Part shown: positions 1 to 5,647 of the stretch, piece by piece
Numbering within the stretch: the first letter of the stretch is position 1
Layout of the letters: every line of letters starts with the position of its first letter
Assembly (NCBI GenBank): GCA_003132905.1
Contig: PKZC01000336.1
Span: 13,455-21,111 of the forward strand
Direction: 5' to 3'
DNA: 7,657 nt
From: Bryobacterales bacterium
GTDB taxonomy: Bacteria; Acidobacteriota; Terriglobia; Bryobacterales; Bryobacteraceae
Notes under the pieces: model-generated
What the model was told of the DNA's origin: nothing
What the model saw: only the letters and a program-made list of their open reading frames with translations
Database searches by the model: none
Position numbers and translations under genes: made by a program

Positions 1-690
1 GTTCATACGGGCCCGGATATGTACGCTGTCGAGAATCCGAGCGTAGATGACACTGACGTCGACCGTAATGCCATATCTGTGAGCTGCCATGAGGGCGACG
101 GTTACCACGGCTACATTCTTTACGATCCGGTTTGGTTCTCCGGCCTGCGAACACCCCAGGGCGAGAATTGGCCTAAGTATTTCGTTGTTGCTCACGAGAT
201 TGCCCATCACCTGAACGGGAACACGATCAAGTCGGCTGGCGTGTACTCAAGAGACGCTGAAGTGGATGCCGATCGTTGGGCAGCCCGAACATTAGCGAAG
301 ATGAAAGTACCACTCAATGACATCTTGAACGCGCTCGATCTTCTGGACCATCCGAAAATCGACGGCGACTATCCGACGCGCTGTGAGCGACGGCAAGAGA
401 TTATTCTGGCATATTCGAAGGAGAGCAGTTCATCGGGCCACGCATACCAAGTGTGTGGTGGATGTTGGGCGAGCGACGGCACGATGGGCTACTATCTTCG
501 ACGCTCGCTAGGACCGGGGGCCAGGATCGAGGATTCAGACGTCCTGGGTTGCGGTAATCGGATGGATATTGACGTCCCGCGACGTTCCTTCAAAGAGGAT
601 CTTTTCGGGATGTGCGCTCTCCCAGCGCTGTCTGAAGGAACCCTTCTCACTTGGCAGAATATTCGTATCTGCCAAGTACAACATCGGTGA
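1..690 (+). CDS. M48-like zinc metallopeptidase, 5'-truncated by the window edge
   Basis: The frame is open to base 1 without a stop, so the first ATG (base 19) is probably internal and the N-terminus lies outside the window. Counting from that Met, the gluzincin motif HEIAHH is at 59-64, with H59 and H63 as zinc ligands and E60 as the catalytic acid. The segment EVDADRWAA at 81-89 should supply the third ligand (E81 or D85), and HPKIDGDYPTRCERR at 111-125 matches the HP...R segment that closes this fold. The order HExxH, then ExxAD, then HP...R is that of short bacterial M48-like peptidases, so zinc-dependent proteolysis is likely; the substrate and location are unknown. Residues after about 140 match nothing I know and contain a CGGC motif (146-149). 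The next gene starts 6 bases after the TGA stop, so the two are probably co-transcribed. Confidence 0.62.
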   Translation, partial: VHTGPDMYAVENPSVDDTDVDRNAISVSCHEGDGYHGYILYDPVWFSGLRTPQGENWPKYFVVAHEIAHHLNGNTIKSAGVYSRDAEVDADRWAARTLAKMKVPLNDILNALDLLDHPKIDGDYPTRCERRQEIILAYSKESSSSGHAYQVCGGCWASDGTMGYYLRRSLGPGARIEDSDVLGCGNRMDIDVPRRSFKEDLFGMCALPALSEGTLLTWQNIRICQVQHR

Positions 691-696
691 CCGATT

Positions 697-2055
697 ATGC
701 AACGCCTTGTGATAATTCTCGTTTCTTGCTCGACCTCCCTGCTGGCGCAGAGTGTTTCTGACACTATAAAACAACTCGTCGCAGACGTCGATACTCTGAA
801 GGCCGCAGCAACCGTCAACGGTATATCGGCACCCACAGTTCAACAAGTCGCAATCGAGAACGCCGGAACAACAGTCGCAAAGATCGGTTCTGACAATAAC
901 AGGAACGGTTCCTTTTCGCTGTCATCGGGCGCCGGTCGAATCGCACACGAGCTCCGCGTTTTCGCAAATGGCGCTTCTTACCACGCCTACGACGCTGCGG
1001 GGAACGAGGTTGTAGATCTGGGAGCAGGCAGAACCGGGGGAATCTTGAACCTCTACGATGAGTCCGGGAAGAACAGTCTATCGTTTCTGGGCGCGTCTGC
1101 CAGCGGGTCCGGTGTGTTGGAGATAAATGGCAACACGGGAATACTTATGCACCGATTCGCAACCGATGGCGTAAAAGGTGGTTACTACAATATCTTCAAT
1201 GTAGATAGTAAGCGAGTTGTAGCGGCGGGTGCCGTGGATCAGAACGCTGGTGGGGCACTGTGGCTTTACGACGCATCCGGCAAGAATCTCCTCTCAGTTC
1301 TTGGAGCGGACGTTGACGGCTTCGCGCAGCTAAAGACGTTCGGCGGGACATTGGGCAAGAGTGTCACCTCACTTCTCGGCACAGGGGCTGATGGCGCCGG
1401 TCAGTTTAACTTGTACACTGCGAACGGAGGTGTCGCGCATGAATTCGGCACAAATGAAACGAACGGCGGTTACTACAACACCTACAATGGCGACCACAAA
1501 CGCATCTTGACTTTTGGCACCTCTGTGCAAAACGGCGGTGGCCTGCTCTTGCTTTATGACCCGTCCGGAAAAAAGACCATAGCCTCTATGGGAGTGGGTC
1601 CGTCCGGCGACGGGCTACTACTGATTAACGGTCAGCAAGTCAGAGACTACGCTGAAATGTTCGACATCGCAGATCGTAGCAGCTTGATCCCAGGAAGTGT
1701 AGTAGCGGCTTCTCCAGACGGCAACGGAGTGGTGGCGGCGAGATCGCCTTACGATCCAACTGTTGTGGGAGTAATCAGCGGTGGCGGGGACTACCACAGC
1801 GGAACGATCATAGGAGCGCGGACCGATGGAACGACCGACTTTCCTGTCGCGGTCGCCGGGCAAGTCTTTGTACGCATAAACAATGAAGGGGGACCCGTAC
1901 GAGTTGGCGACCTGCTGGTCGCGTCGAGCACGCCTGGAGTCGCCATGCGAGGAACAGACCACGAGCGACTTGATGGCGCCGTCGTTGGCAAGGCACTTGA
2001 AGCTTTTTCATCGTCAGGAGAAGGTCTCATACGGATGCTCGTTATGAATCGGTAA
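697..2055 (+). CDS. Secreted repeat protein with phage-tail-like (Peptidase_G2-like) C-terminal domain
   Basis: This 452-aa protein begins with a short export signal (MQRLVIILVSCSTSLLAQ); LVSC at 8-11 resembles a lipobox but sits unusually early. A short helical, possibly coiled-coil stretch follows (about 20-37). Residues 82-312 hold three related units of about 65 aa, beginning near 83, 151 and 247. Each has an (A/M)HE/RF-like start, a YY/YH...Y segment and a Y-D-x-S-G-K turn; a half unit lies at about 219-245. The C-terminus (317-452: DYAEMFDIADRS..., then VVGVIS, VGDLLVASSTPGVAM, GLIRMLVMNR) resembles the domain annotated as Peptidase_G2 or intramolecular chaperone in phage tail proteins, which helps beta-rich trimers fold and can cleave itself. 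I infer a fibrous surface or secreted protein; autocleavage is unproven. It has no strong Shine-Dalgarno site and starts 6 bases after the peptidase gene, suggesting translational coupling. It ends in tandem stops (TAA TAG). Confidence 0.75.
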   Translation: MQRLVIILVSCSTSLLAQSVSDTIKQLVADVDTLKAAATVNGISAPTVQQVAIENAGTTVAKIGSDNNRNGSFSLSSGAGRIAHELRVFANGASYHAYDAAGNEVVDLGAGRTGGILNLYDESGKNSLSFLGASASGSGVLEINGNTGILMHRFATDGVKGGYYNIFNVDSKRVVAAGAVDQNAGGALWLYDASGKNLLSVLGADVDGFAQLKTFGGTLGKSVTSLLGTGADGAGQFNLYTANGGVAHEFGTNETNGGYYNTYNGDHKRILTFGTSVQNGGGLLLLYDPSGKKTIASMGVGPSGDGLLLINGQQVRDYAEMFDIADRSSLIPGSVVAASPDGNGVVAARSPYDPTVVGVISGGGDYHSGTIIGARTDGTTDFPVAVAGQVFVRINNEGGPVRVGDLLVASSTPGVAMRGTDHERLDGAVVGKALEAFSSSGEGLIRMLVMNR

Positions 2056-2206
2056 TAGCAGCAGGTGATCTAGGAGGAGAGCAAGCCCTTCGACCGAATT
2101 GATGCGATTAGCTACGTGGCTCTGGCAAAGTCCAACAGCCTCCCCTTTTTTGGTTGGCGCAATTCTCCCTTGGTTAGTTCTTGGCTTACACTCGTGGCTT
2201 ACGGGC

Positions 2207-2235
2207 TTGACACCACGATTTTAAGCTAATAGTCT
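2207..2235 (+). promoter_or_regulatory. Candidate sigma70-type promoter of the monooxygenase cluster
   Basis: A perfect -35 consensus TTGACA lies at 2207-2212. After a 17-base spacer comes TAGTCT (2230-2235), which keeps the three most conserved -10 positions (TA...T). Transcription would start near 2242, leaving a leader of about 20 bases that just contains the ribosome-binding site. Two direct TGGCTTAC repeats, 13 bases apart start to start, lie immediately upstream of the -35 and could be an activator site, but this is speculative. Confidence 0.5.
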
Positions 2236-2250
2236 CAAAGAGTTTCCGGC

Positions 2251-2256
2251 AGGAGG
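2251..2256 (+). promoter_or_regulatory. Strong ribosome-binding site for the haem-copper monooxygenase gene
   Basis: AGGAGG lies 7 bases before the ATG at 2264. It fixes that start and is the best-placed Shine-Dalgarno sequence among the plus-strand genes of this window. Confidence 0.8.
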
Positions 2257-2263
2257 TGGCCAG

Positions 2264-3532
2264 ATGCGAGCTGTTTACGGTATTCCCGGTTTTATCGTGA
2301 TTGCGGCCATGGCCCAGGGCCAAGTCACTTTTACCAAAGACGTTGCGCCCATTCTTCAAAACCGGTGCCAGAGCTGCCATCGGCCGGACACCTTCGCTCC
2401 CATGTCGCTGCTCACTTATGAAGAAACGCGGCCGTGGGCGAAATCGATCAAGCAGAAAGTGCTGGCGCGCGAGATGCCGCCCTGGTACATCGACAAGAAT
2501 GTGGGCGTCGAGCATTTCAAGAACGATGTGTCGCTGTCTGACGAAGAGATCGCCACCATCGTCAAGTGGGTGGACGGCGGCGCGCCCAAAGGAAACCTCG
2601 CCGATATACCCCGGCCGCGCAAGTTCGACGATTCCGATCAATGGCACTTCGATCAGCCGGATCTGATCGTAACGCTGCCGAAGGATCAGTTAGTGCCCGC
2701 CGAAGCGTCCGACCGTTGGATAGACGTTTTAGTGGACCCGGGCCTCACCGAAGATCGCTATATCAAGGCTATCGAGGTCAAACCCACCAAGGGTTTCAGG
2801 GCCGTCCATCACGTAACTACGTCCATGAAGCACGACGATGATCCTGATGATGGCGACAACGTCCAAGGTGCCTTCCTCAATGAGTACGCACTTGGAAAGA
2901 ACGCCGACGTATTTCCCGAAGGTGCGGGCCGCTTGATGAAGGCGGGGACGAAGATCAATTTCAATCTTCATCTGCACCCGATGGGCAAAGAGACTCCAGC
3001 CAACGTTGCGCTCGCCCTCAAGTTTTATCCCAAAGGATATACGCCCAAGTACATCGAAACAACCGAAAAGATTGGCGACCCCAAAGAGCTCGACATTCCA
3101 CCGAATGAGAACAATGTCCGGTTCGATGGCTACAATACGCTGGCCAAGCCCGCGCGGCTGCTATCTTTCCAACCGCACCTGCACAATCGCGGCAAGGCGT
3201 CGTGCATGGAGGCCATCTATCCGGGCGGACACAAGGTGGAGATGCTGAGCTGCGTCAGCAAGTATCAGTTTGCCTGGCATCTGGTGTATCTCTACGCCGA
3301 AGACGAACAGCCGCTGCTGCCGGCCGGGACCATCCTGCACATGATCTCCTGGTATGACAATTCTCCCGCGAACAAGTTCAACCCCGATCCCGACAACTTG
3401 ATCACCTACGGGCAGCGCACCGTCGATGAAATGGGCGGCGCGTGGATCAGCTACTACTACCTCTCCGACGAAGAATTCAAGCAGCAGGTGGCAGAGCGAA
3501 AAGCGAAGACGATTCTCGCGAAAACGGAATAG
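2264..3532 (+). CDS. Cytochrome c fused to a PHM-like type II copper monooxygenase domain
   Basis: This 422-aa protein is probably exported (hydrophobic N-terminus, likely cleavage near AMAQGQ, 15-20). One haem-c site, CQSCH, is at 35-39; M71 in the following MPPW segment is a plausible sixth haem ligand. The rest carries the ligands of peptidylglycine alpha-hydroxylating monooxygenase in the right order: VHHV (H182, H183) and HLH (H236/H238) for the CuH site, then HLH (H305, H307) and DEM (M390) for CuM. M390 sits in VDEMGGAWISYYYL, closely like the DEMCNLYIMYY segment around the Met ligand of rat PHM. The known family reaction is O2-dependent C-H hydroxylation fed by single electrons. Here the fused haem may deliver electrons in the periplasm (inference); the substrate is unknown. 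Cysteines 314 and 330 could form a disulphide. It leads a three-gene cluster, with the next gene starting 3 bases after its stop. Confidence 0.85.
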   Translation: MRAVYGIPGFIVIAAMAQGQVTFTKDVAPILQNRCQSCHRPDTFAPMSLLTYEETRPWAKSIKQKVLAREMPPWYIDKNVGVEHFKNDVSLSDEEIATIVKWVDGGAPKGNLADIPRPRKFDDSDQWHFDQPDLIVTLPKDQLVPAEASDRWIDVLVDPGLTEDRYIKAIEVKPTKGFRAVHHVTTSMKHDDDPDDGDNVQGAFLNEYALGKNADVFPEGAGRLMKAGTKINFNLHLHPMGKETPANVALALKFYPKGYTPKYIETTEKIGDPKELDIPPNENNVRFDGYNTLAKPARLLSFQPHLHNRGKASCMEAIYPGGHKVEMLSCVSKYQFAWHLVYLYAEDEQPLLPAGTILHMISWYDNSPANKFNPDPDNLITYGQRTVDEMGGAWISYYYLSDEEFKQQVAERKAKTILAKTE

Positions 3533-3535
3533 CGG

Positions 3536-4378
3536 ATGCGTTGGTTTTTGGCGGCGTCTGCCGTGTTCGTTTTGGTGATCGTGGCGCGCGCGCAGGTCCA
3601 GTATGCGCGGGGTCAGAATGTCGCGCCCGTATTTGAGGGCTGGGAACGCAATCCCGATGGAACCTTCAGCATGGTCTTCGGATACCTCAACCGGAATTAC
3701 GAGGAAGAGCTCGACATCCCCGTCGGCCCCGCCAACACTGTCGAGGCTGGTCAGGAGACTGCCGCGGGCGAGGGCGCATCCGGCGATCGCGGGCAGCCTA
3801 CGCATTTCTACCCCAGACGCCAGCGGTTTCTGTTCCGGGTGGTGGTGCCCAAAGATTGGGACAAGGAACGGAAGGTGATCTGGACTCTGACGTCGCACGG
3901 GCGAACCGACCAAGCCAAGGGTTGGCTTCAGCCGGTTTGGGAGTTGAGCGCGGACGTCATCATCGAAAATATGGGAGGCGGAGTTCCCGACCCGAACAAC
4001 CAACCTCCGTCGCTCAGCATCGGCGATGTTCCAACTGTTACGCTGCCCGACGCCGCGACCCTGACCGCTACTGCCACCGACGACGGTCTTCCGAAACCGT
4101 ACCGGCGTTCCCCTTCGAACCCCGACCGCGATTCGCAGCCTCGCCGTCCACGCGGTGTGCAGATCAAATGGATTCAATATCGCGGACCCAGTCGAGTCAC
4201 CTTCGATCCGGATGTCTCGGCGGTTGTGTACGGACAGCCAGTAGCCCTGACTTCGAAGGTGAGTTTCGGCGCGCCCGGCATCTATGTTTTGCGCGCGACC
4301 GCCAACGACGGGCAGTTATTCACGTCGCGCGATATAACCGTGACCGTGAGCCCGGGCGCGCAATCGAACCAACGCTGA
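3536..4378 (+). CDS. Secreted beta-rich protein encoded with the haem-copper monooxygenase
   Basis: This 280-aa protein has a clear signal peptide (MRWFLAASAVFVLVIVARAQ, cut likely after ARA at 17-19). The N-terminal half has a conserved-looking pattern: GWERNPDGTFSMVFGYLNRN (35-54), EEELDIPVGPAN (56-67), DRGQPTHFYPRR (84-95), FRVVVPKDW (100-108) and VIWTLTSHGRT (114-124). I associate this pattern with secreted acidobacterial proteins without an assigned function. The second half (about 155-272) looks like an Ig- or cadherin-like beta sandwich ending in YVLRATANDGQ and DITVTVS, interrupted by a low-complexity Pro/Arg/Ser insert at about 186-206. It starts 3 bases after the monooxygenase stop, so translational coupling is likely. 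I infer a periplasmic partner or substrate-binding role; no catalytic motif is visible. Confidence 0.8.
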   Translation: MRWFLAASAVFVLVIVARAQVQYARGQNVAPVFEGWERNPDGTFSMVFGYLNRNYEEELDIPVGPANTVEAGQETAAGEGASGDRGQPTHFYPRRQRFLFRVVVPKDWDKERKVIWTLTSHGRTDQAKGWLQPVWELSADVIIENMGGGVPDPNNQPPSLSIGDVPTVTLPDAATLTATATDDGLPKPYRRSPSNPDRDSQPRRPRGVQIKWIQYRGPSRVTFDPDVSAVVYGQPVALTSKVSFGAPGIYVLRATANDGQLFTSRDITVTVSPGAQSNQR

Positions 4379-4386
4379 CGCTGGTT

Positions 4387-4998
4387 ATGGATGCTCCAAA
4401 TTCTCCCACTCACTGGGACATCGGACTGGCCGCGTGGACTATTCAGGATGGACAATATCCAGATTTCGAGGTCGGACAGACAGTCGAATTCGCTCTGGAG
4501 TTCTCGCTTCCGGCGGGAGCCGTAGCTCGGGCTACCGGTGCGAAAGTGTCTCTCAACAACCTCGCCGATTGTTTATACGACGCGGCAGCAGAGGTCGTCG
4601 TGCAGACCGACCAGGTCACCGTTTTGGACATCGGCATCTTGGTTTACGAGCACACATCATTCCTCTATCAATCTCTTCCGCAAGGTTCCCGGGTGGCTGT
4701 CCAACTGAGACTCGGTGTCGACCCTTTTCACCACTTCTGGTGTCTGAGCAAGACTGGTGACGCTCTGCCGCTTGTCTACTCGTGGAAAATCCTGTCGATC
4801 CTCAGGCAAACCGCTCCGTTCATAGACACGCTAGCCGACGGGCAGAAGATTCGGATTAGAGATCCGCAGCGACTTGGTTACGAGGAGATCCTCAAGACTG
4901 ACGCCTGGAACGACGACGGCGGACATGCCGAATACACGCTGCGGTGCAATCTCCTGCCTATTCCGCCCAAACGTGAGAGCGCAACCGCGATGCCATAA
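4387..4998 (+). CDS. Uncharacterised 203-aa protein
   Basis: I do not recognise a characterised family. The reading frame stays open upstream as far as 3856, but that part overlaps the preceding gene and reads as Arg/Ser-rich shadow sequence. Protein-like sequence begins at the ATG at 4387, 8 bases after the preceding stop; no good ribosome site is visible, so coupling is possible. The protein has no signal peptide or membrane segment and is likely cytoplasmic. It opens with HWDIGLAAWTIQDGQYPDF (9-27) and continues with alternating beta-type segments (EFALEFSLP 34-42, VTVLDIGILVYE 77-88, RVAVQLRLGV 102-111), an FHHFW cluster (114-118) and a charged region (151-180). The unexported third position after two exported proteins is odd, so functional linkage is uncertain. 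Its 3' end faces the antitoxin gene, 7 bases away. Confidence 0.65.
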   Translation: MDAPNSPTHWDIGLAAWTIQDGQYPDFEVGQTVEFALEFSLPAGAVARATGAKVSLNNLADCLYDAAAEVVVQTDQVTVLDIGILVYEHTSFLYQSLPQGSRVAVQLRLGVDPFHHFWCLSKTGDALPLVYSWKILSILRQTAPFIDTLADGQKIRIRDPQRLGYEEILKTDAWNDDGGHAEYTLRCNLLPIPPKRESATAMP

Positions 4999-5005
4999 AA
5001 GTCAG

Positions 5006-5326
5006 CTAAGCCCTTGCCTCGCTTTGAACCCGTTCAACGCGGACGCGAATTCTTACCTCGACGCGCGAACCGAGACGACTGAGAATTGAGACAAGTCGAT
5101 CAGCTGTGAACCTCTTGACTTCGGCATTCCGTATGCGCGAGAACTCGGCTGCGGCGAATCCCGTTCGGGCATGTGCTGCACGGACTGTCAGTTCGTCCCG
5201 CTCGAGCGCCTTCACGATCTCAGCCGCGAGGAGCGCCTTCAACTGCTCAACTTCCGCATTCTCGCGGCCCAGATCGCGAAACACATTGCCGCTGCCGCGT
5301 ACTAGTTGCAACTTGTCGGTCTTCAT
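5006..5326 (-). CDS. higA: HigA-like XRE-family antitoxin (HTH_37 type)
   Basis: This 106-aa DNA-binding protein opens with the GSGNVFRDLG motif (11-20) typical of HigA-type antitoxins. A helix-turn-helix domain follows at about 36-90, including LTVRAAHARTGFAAAEFSRI (46-65) and the recognition-helix and following segment RIRNAEVKRFTADRLVSILS (64-83). In this family the antitoxin binds and neutralises an mRNA-cleaving HigB toxin and represses its own operon. The ATG overlaps the toxin stop codon (ATGA), and AAGGAGG (5334-5340) sits 7 bases upstream, so the coupled layout is intact. However, the toxin frame is broken (5323-5550), so this may be an orphan antitoxin or regulator. The basic C-terminal tail (RVEVRIRVRVERV, 88-100) is arginine-rich. 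It is convergent with the 203-aa protein gene. The symbol reflects family resemblance only. Confidence 0.8.
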   Translation of the reverse strand: MKTDKLQLVRGSGNVFRDLGRENAEVEQLKALLAAEIVKALERDELTVRAAHARTGFAAAEFSRIRNAEVKRFTADRLVSILSRLGSRVEVRIRVRVERVQSEARA

Positions 5327-5550
5327 CGGAGTGCCTCCTTTAATCTCTTCAAGCGATCCTTCACCAAGTGGATCTCATGTGTGGGCTCTTGATGCCCTGC
5401 TTGGATTTCTTGTGAAACGCGTGTATGACCCAAATATCCTCAGCGACTTGGATGGCATAGATGACGCGGAAAACGTCACCCCCGGAAGGCGCGCGCGATT
5501 TCAAAGACGCCGGATCCGAGACCGTGTGTCGGCTTCACGGTATCGGTCAA
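5323..5550 (-). pseudogene. HigB-like toxin (Gp49/DUF891 type), disrupted by two compensating frameshifts
   Basis: Three minus-strand pieces join into one toxin-like protein of about 76 residues. Piece A (5553 to 5479) reads KPTHGLGSGVFEIARAFRG and then meets TGA (5478-5476). Piece B (5477 to about 5384, another frame) reads DVFRVIYAIQVAEDIWVIHA and then FHKKSKQGIKSP. Piece C (5382 to 5323, frame of A) reads THEIHLVKDRLKRLKEALR and stops inside the antitoxin ATG. The F.G.GVFEI, RVIYA, VIHAF.KKSKQGIK.P order is that of HigB/Gp49-like RNases, which are usually about 100-120 aa. One extra G in a run of five (5479-5483) and one missing base in a C run (5383-5385) explain the shifts. The first 30-40 residues are also missing or scrambled: a TGA lies at 5562-5560, and a faint match continues in another frame toward 5615. 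It is inactive unless the indels are sequencing errors. Confidence 0.7.
5334..5340 (-). promoter_or_regulatory. Ribosome-binding site of the HigA-like antitoxin, inside the toxin 3' end
   Basis: On the minus strand AAGGAGG lies 7 bases before the antitoxin ATG. It is embedded in the last codons of the toxin frame (LKEALR), so antitoxin translation can proceed independently of the broken toxin frame. Confidence 0.75.
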
Positions 5551-5626
5551 CTCATGTTGTCATTTGTGACAACAGAGGTCAAGCCTGTGTACACAGTGTG
5601 GGGCGCGTTCTCCACTTGCTGCGTTC

Positions 5627-5646
5627 ACGTTCGCGTGTACGAACGT
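5627..5646. repeat. Perfect 7-bp inverted repeat with 6-base loop
   Basis: ACGTTCG (5627-5633) and CGAACGT (5640-5646) pair perfectly around a six-base loop. The hairpin directly follows the stop codon of the minus-strand secreted-protein gene and precedes the remnant toxin operon. No T-run follows on the minus strand, so it is a poor intrinsic terminator. An operator for the HigA-like repressor or an RNA 3'-end stabiliser are alternatives. Confidence 0.4.
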
Positions 5647-5647
5647 T

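Larger units (their letters stand above)
2056..2263. other. Intergenic region between the repeat protein and the monooxygenase cluster
   Basis: These 208 bases hold no recognised gene. They contain a strong but orphan Shine-Dalgarno-like AGGAGG at 2072-2077 with no start codon at a usable distance, a T6 run near 2146-2151 without a good hairpin before it, and two copies of TGGCTTAC (2182-2189 and 2195-2202). The promoter candidate at 2207-2235 and the ribosome site at 2251-2256 serve the next gene. A 40-codon frame at 2102-2224 encodes a tryptophan-rich hydrophobic peptide (starting MRLATWLWQS); it lacks a well-placed ribosome site and overlaps the promoter, so I do not call it a gene. Confidence 0.6.

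Noticed and set aside
2130..2156. Possible terminator after the repeat protein (CCAAC/GTTGG stem with T run)
   Set aside because: The stem is only 5 bp with a long loop, and the T run lies inside the loop instead of after the stem.
3161..4177. Long minus-strand open frame (338 codons)
   Set aside because: It lies opposite the monooxygenase and its partner, both with clear domains or signal peptides. Its translation is Arg/His/Gly-rich with no motif, typical of antisense shadows in GC-rich genes.
3856..4386. In-frame upstream extension of the 203-aa protein (380 codons in total)
   Set aside because: It lies wholly inside the well-supported secreted-protein gene in another frame and reads as Arg/Ser/Pro-rich shadow sequence. 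The plausible protein begins at the ATG at 4387.
5470..5490. Programmed +1 frameshift at GGG UGA C, reminiscent of release factor 2
   Set aside because: The UGA-C context and G-rich sequence look suggestive, but the toxin would also need an opposite second shift near 5383. Two recoding events in one small toxin are much less likely than decay or sequencing error.
5627..5646. Intrinsic terminator for the minus-strand secreted-protein gene
   Set aside because: The hairpin is perfect, but its stem is short and no T-run follows on the minus strand. It is kept only as an inverted repeat.
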